A DNA stretch of 64,000 nt from Archivesica marissinica (Eukaryota; Mollusca; Bivalvia; Venerida; Vesicomyidae). Under the pieces are notes generated by a model. It saw nothing but the letters and a program-made list of their open reading frames with translations, was not told the origin of the DNA and did not search any database. This document shows positions 62,816-64,000 of the stretch, one piece after another (within the stretch, counting starts at the first letter, position 1; every line of letters begins with the position of its first letter). Made by a program: the position numbers and the translations under genes. The DNA is taken from the NCBI GenBank assembly GCA_014843695.1, contig CM026401.1, positions 52,041,320 through 52,105,319 on the forward strand. Direction: 5' to 3'.

Positions 62816-63175
62816 TACAGTCAAACCTCTGTTAGCGGCCACCTATTAAACAGTGAAACTGTAATAAGCAACCACTTACCTGATTCTCGGTTACCAGTAG
62901 GCATTTAAACACAATTAACCTCTAGTAAGCAGCCACCTCTGCTAAGCATCAATTTTTTTGTCACTCTCTTGGTTGGCTGCTTAACCCATTTCATTCTGGA
63001 TACCGTTCAAACAGTATTTACAAAGAACATAGAGCCAGATCAGTCTCCACAGAACGTTCCGTCTGATCAGGCTCTATGCTGTTTGCTATTCAGATGATCT
63101 GGATCTATATTGTTTGCAAAAGCCTTTAAATGTATCCAGAATGAAATGGGTTAAGACAAGTTTGCTTTACAGTCT
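62816..63175 (+). mobile_element. M4 miniature element interrupted by M2
   Basis: Left end TACAGTCAAACCTCTGTTAG is clear; the right end 'ttaagacaagtttgctttac' is worn. M2 sits in a 'ggctgcTTAA' motif, the same one used by M1 at 32612. Confidence 0.75.
62991..63154 (+). mobile_element. M2 miniature element, internally deleted, nested in M4
   Basis: TTAACCCATTTCATTCTGGA to 'tatccagaatgaaatggg' TTAA. The middle ('aagacacttggc' to the second palindrome) is missing relative to 55704. Confidence 0.8.
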
Positions 63176-63424
63176 AGCCTGGGAACAGGCACTTTATATA
63201 ATTTGCCGTTTCCATCACGCAAACCGTCAAGTGAGCCATATTGACTTTCTGATATCAACTTGCCAGAAGTGAAAAAAGCGACAGACTGGAACCCAGGCTA
63301 AGACCAGTCTAGCATACTAACCACATTAAGGGAGAAAACCTGTTTTTTAGAGTTATATTTAACTCTTTGCATGCTGGGTAACATACAGTCTATAAATAAA
63401 AGCTCTGGAAATATGTCATGGAAA

Positions 63425-63710
63425 CAGACGGATCTGTAGTCCAGTGGTAACACGCTGGACTGGTAATCCAGGGATCGCAGGTTCGATCCCCACGTCTGAC
63501 CCTAATAAAATTAATAGTCTTTCAGATGGGACGTTAAACCGAGGTCTTGTGTTGGTGCTTTACACCGTGCACGTAAAAGAACCAGAGGAGACTCTGGAAT
63601 GGGTCTCTGTCTGTATCATGCACTATCCTCCAAAATCTAAAATAACTAATCTCTTCAGGAGGCGTCACTCATATGGGCAACTGGTAGCGACGATACATAA
63701 ACGTAAAAAC
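63425..63710 (+). mobile_element. SINE family A, near full length
   Basis: Starts cagacggatctgtagtccag, A and B boxes intact, full body and tail 'cgacgatacataaacgtaaa'. It runs directly into a TA-flanked foldback. Confidence 0.92.
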
Positions 63711-63715
63711 AAATA

Positions 63716-63916
63716 TACCGTATTGTTCCTATTTATAGCGCCCGGGCGCGATGCAAAACACAAAAGGGACGCGCTAATTAGAATAATTAATTTCTGTAGT
63801 ATAGGTGTGGAAAATTGTGTACGCCAATTATTTCCTTTTAAGGGCCATTTCATGTTGCATTTTTACGTGGGGGCGCCTATATTAGAGGTGGCGCTTTAAA
63901 TAGGAACAATACGGTA
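63716..63916. mobile_element. TA-flanked miniature element with 27-bp inverted ends
   Basis: taccgtattgttcctattta at the left and 'taaataggaacaatacggta' at the right are inverted with one mismatch over 27 bases. TA at both ends fits mariner-type insertion. The interior is unusually GC-rich for the window ('agcgcccgggcgcgatg'). Confidence 0.88.
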
Positions 63917-64000
63917 TGTCATGGAATTTCATTTGAATTGTCACCGTCGTGCATGGAGTTGTGAAAAATTAAAGCATACTGTTGACTCTTATATGAAATC

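Noticed and set aside
2463..63710. True tRNA genes at the A/B-box sites
   Set aside because: Each tRNA-like head lacks a full matching acceptor stem and continues into a conserved non-tRNA body shared by many copies, so they are SINEs.
63444..63899. Open frame of 151 codons at the window end
   Set aside because: It begins in a family-A SINE head and runs into a TA-flanked foldback; a chance frame.

Overview
This is a eukaryotic genomic window, AT-rich and very rich in repeats. It carries one split protein-coding gene on the + strand, in 18 recognisable exons from base 53 to the stop codon at 51985. The product is a Rho guanine-nucleotide exchange factor of the ARHGEF10/ARHGEF10L type: a Dbl-homology (DH) domain, a divergent PH-like domain, a helical linker and a C-terminal WD40-like propeller. 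All 17 introns are GT-AG. The reading phases agree across every junction and the exons join into a partial protein of 1251 residues. The N-terminal part lies upstream of the window; the C-terminus is complete. No second protein gene was found in the 12 kb downstream. The intron style, the several tRNA-derived SINE families and the many short terminal-inverted-repeat elements suggest an invertebrate, most likely a bivalve mollusc. That assignment is inference from style, not from a match.

Layout. 1-12.1 kb: exons 1-7 (N-terminal linker, DH domain, start of PH) in short introns filled with minisatellites. 12.1-34.1 kb: two introns of about 11 kb around the small exon 8; the first holds an 8.6-kb array of a 42-bp unit with about 205 copies. 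34.1-42.1 kb: exons 9-13 (rest of PH, linker, first propeller strand). 43.3-52 kb: exons 14-18 (propeller with a long low-complexity insertion before its last strand). 52-64 kb: 3' flank made of transposon fragments and large minisatellites of 17, 17, 39, 62 and 120 bp.

By my count about 25 tandem arrays cover roughly half the window. The strongest pattern is that several arrays start on the gene's own splice sites. The repeat unit contains the last bases of an exon plus its donor (exons 6, 10 and 13), the acceptor plus the first bases of an exon (exons 11 and 15), or the end of the coding sequence with its stop codon (exon 18). Each real splice site is therefore followed or preceded by about a dozen to about 60 near-copies of itself, always on the intron (or UTR) side.

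Other mobile DNA: at least five tRNA-headed SINE families (called A-E here), two of which share a 3' tail; TTAA-flanked miniature elements with CCC-type ends that look piggyBac-derived, repeatedly nested inside a TA-flanked mariner-like miniature element; a CAGGG-ended element; and several near-perfect foldback elements. Most very long open frames in the arrays exist only because the unit length or its multiple is divisible by three and lacks stops. They are not genes.
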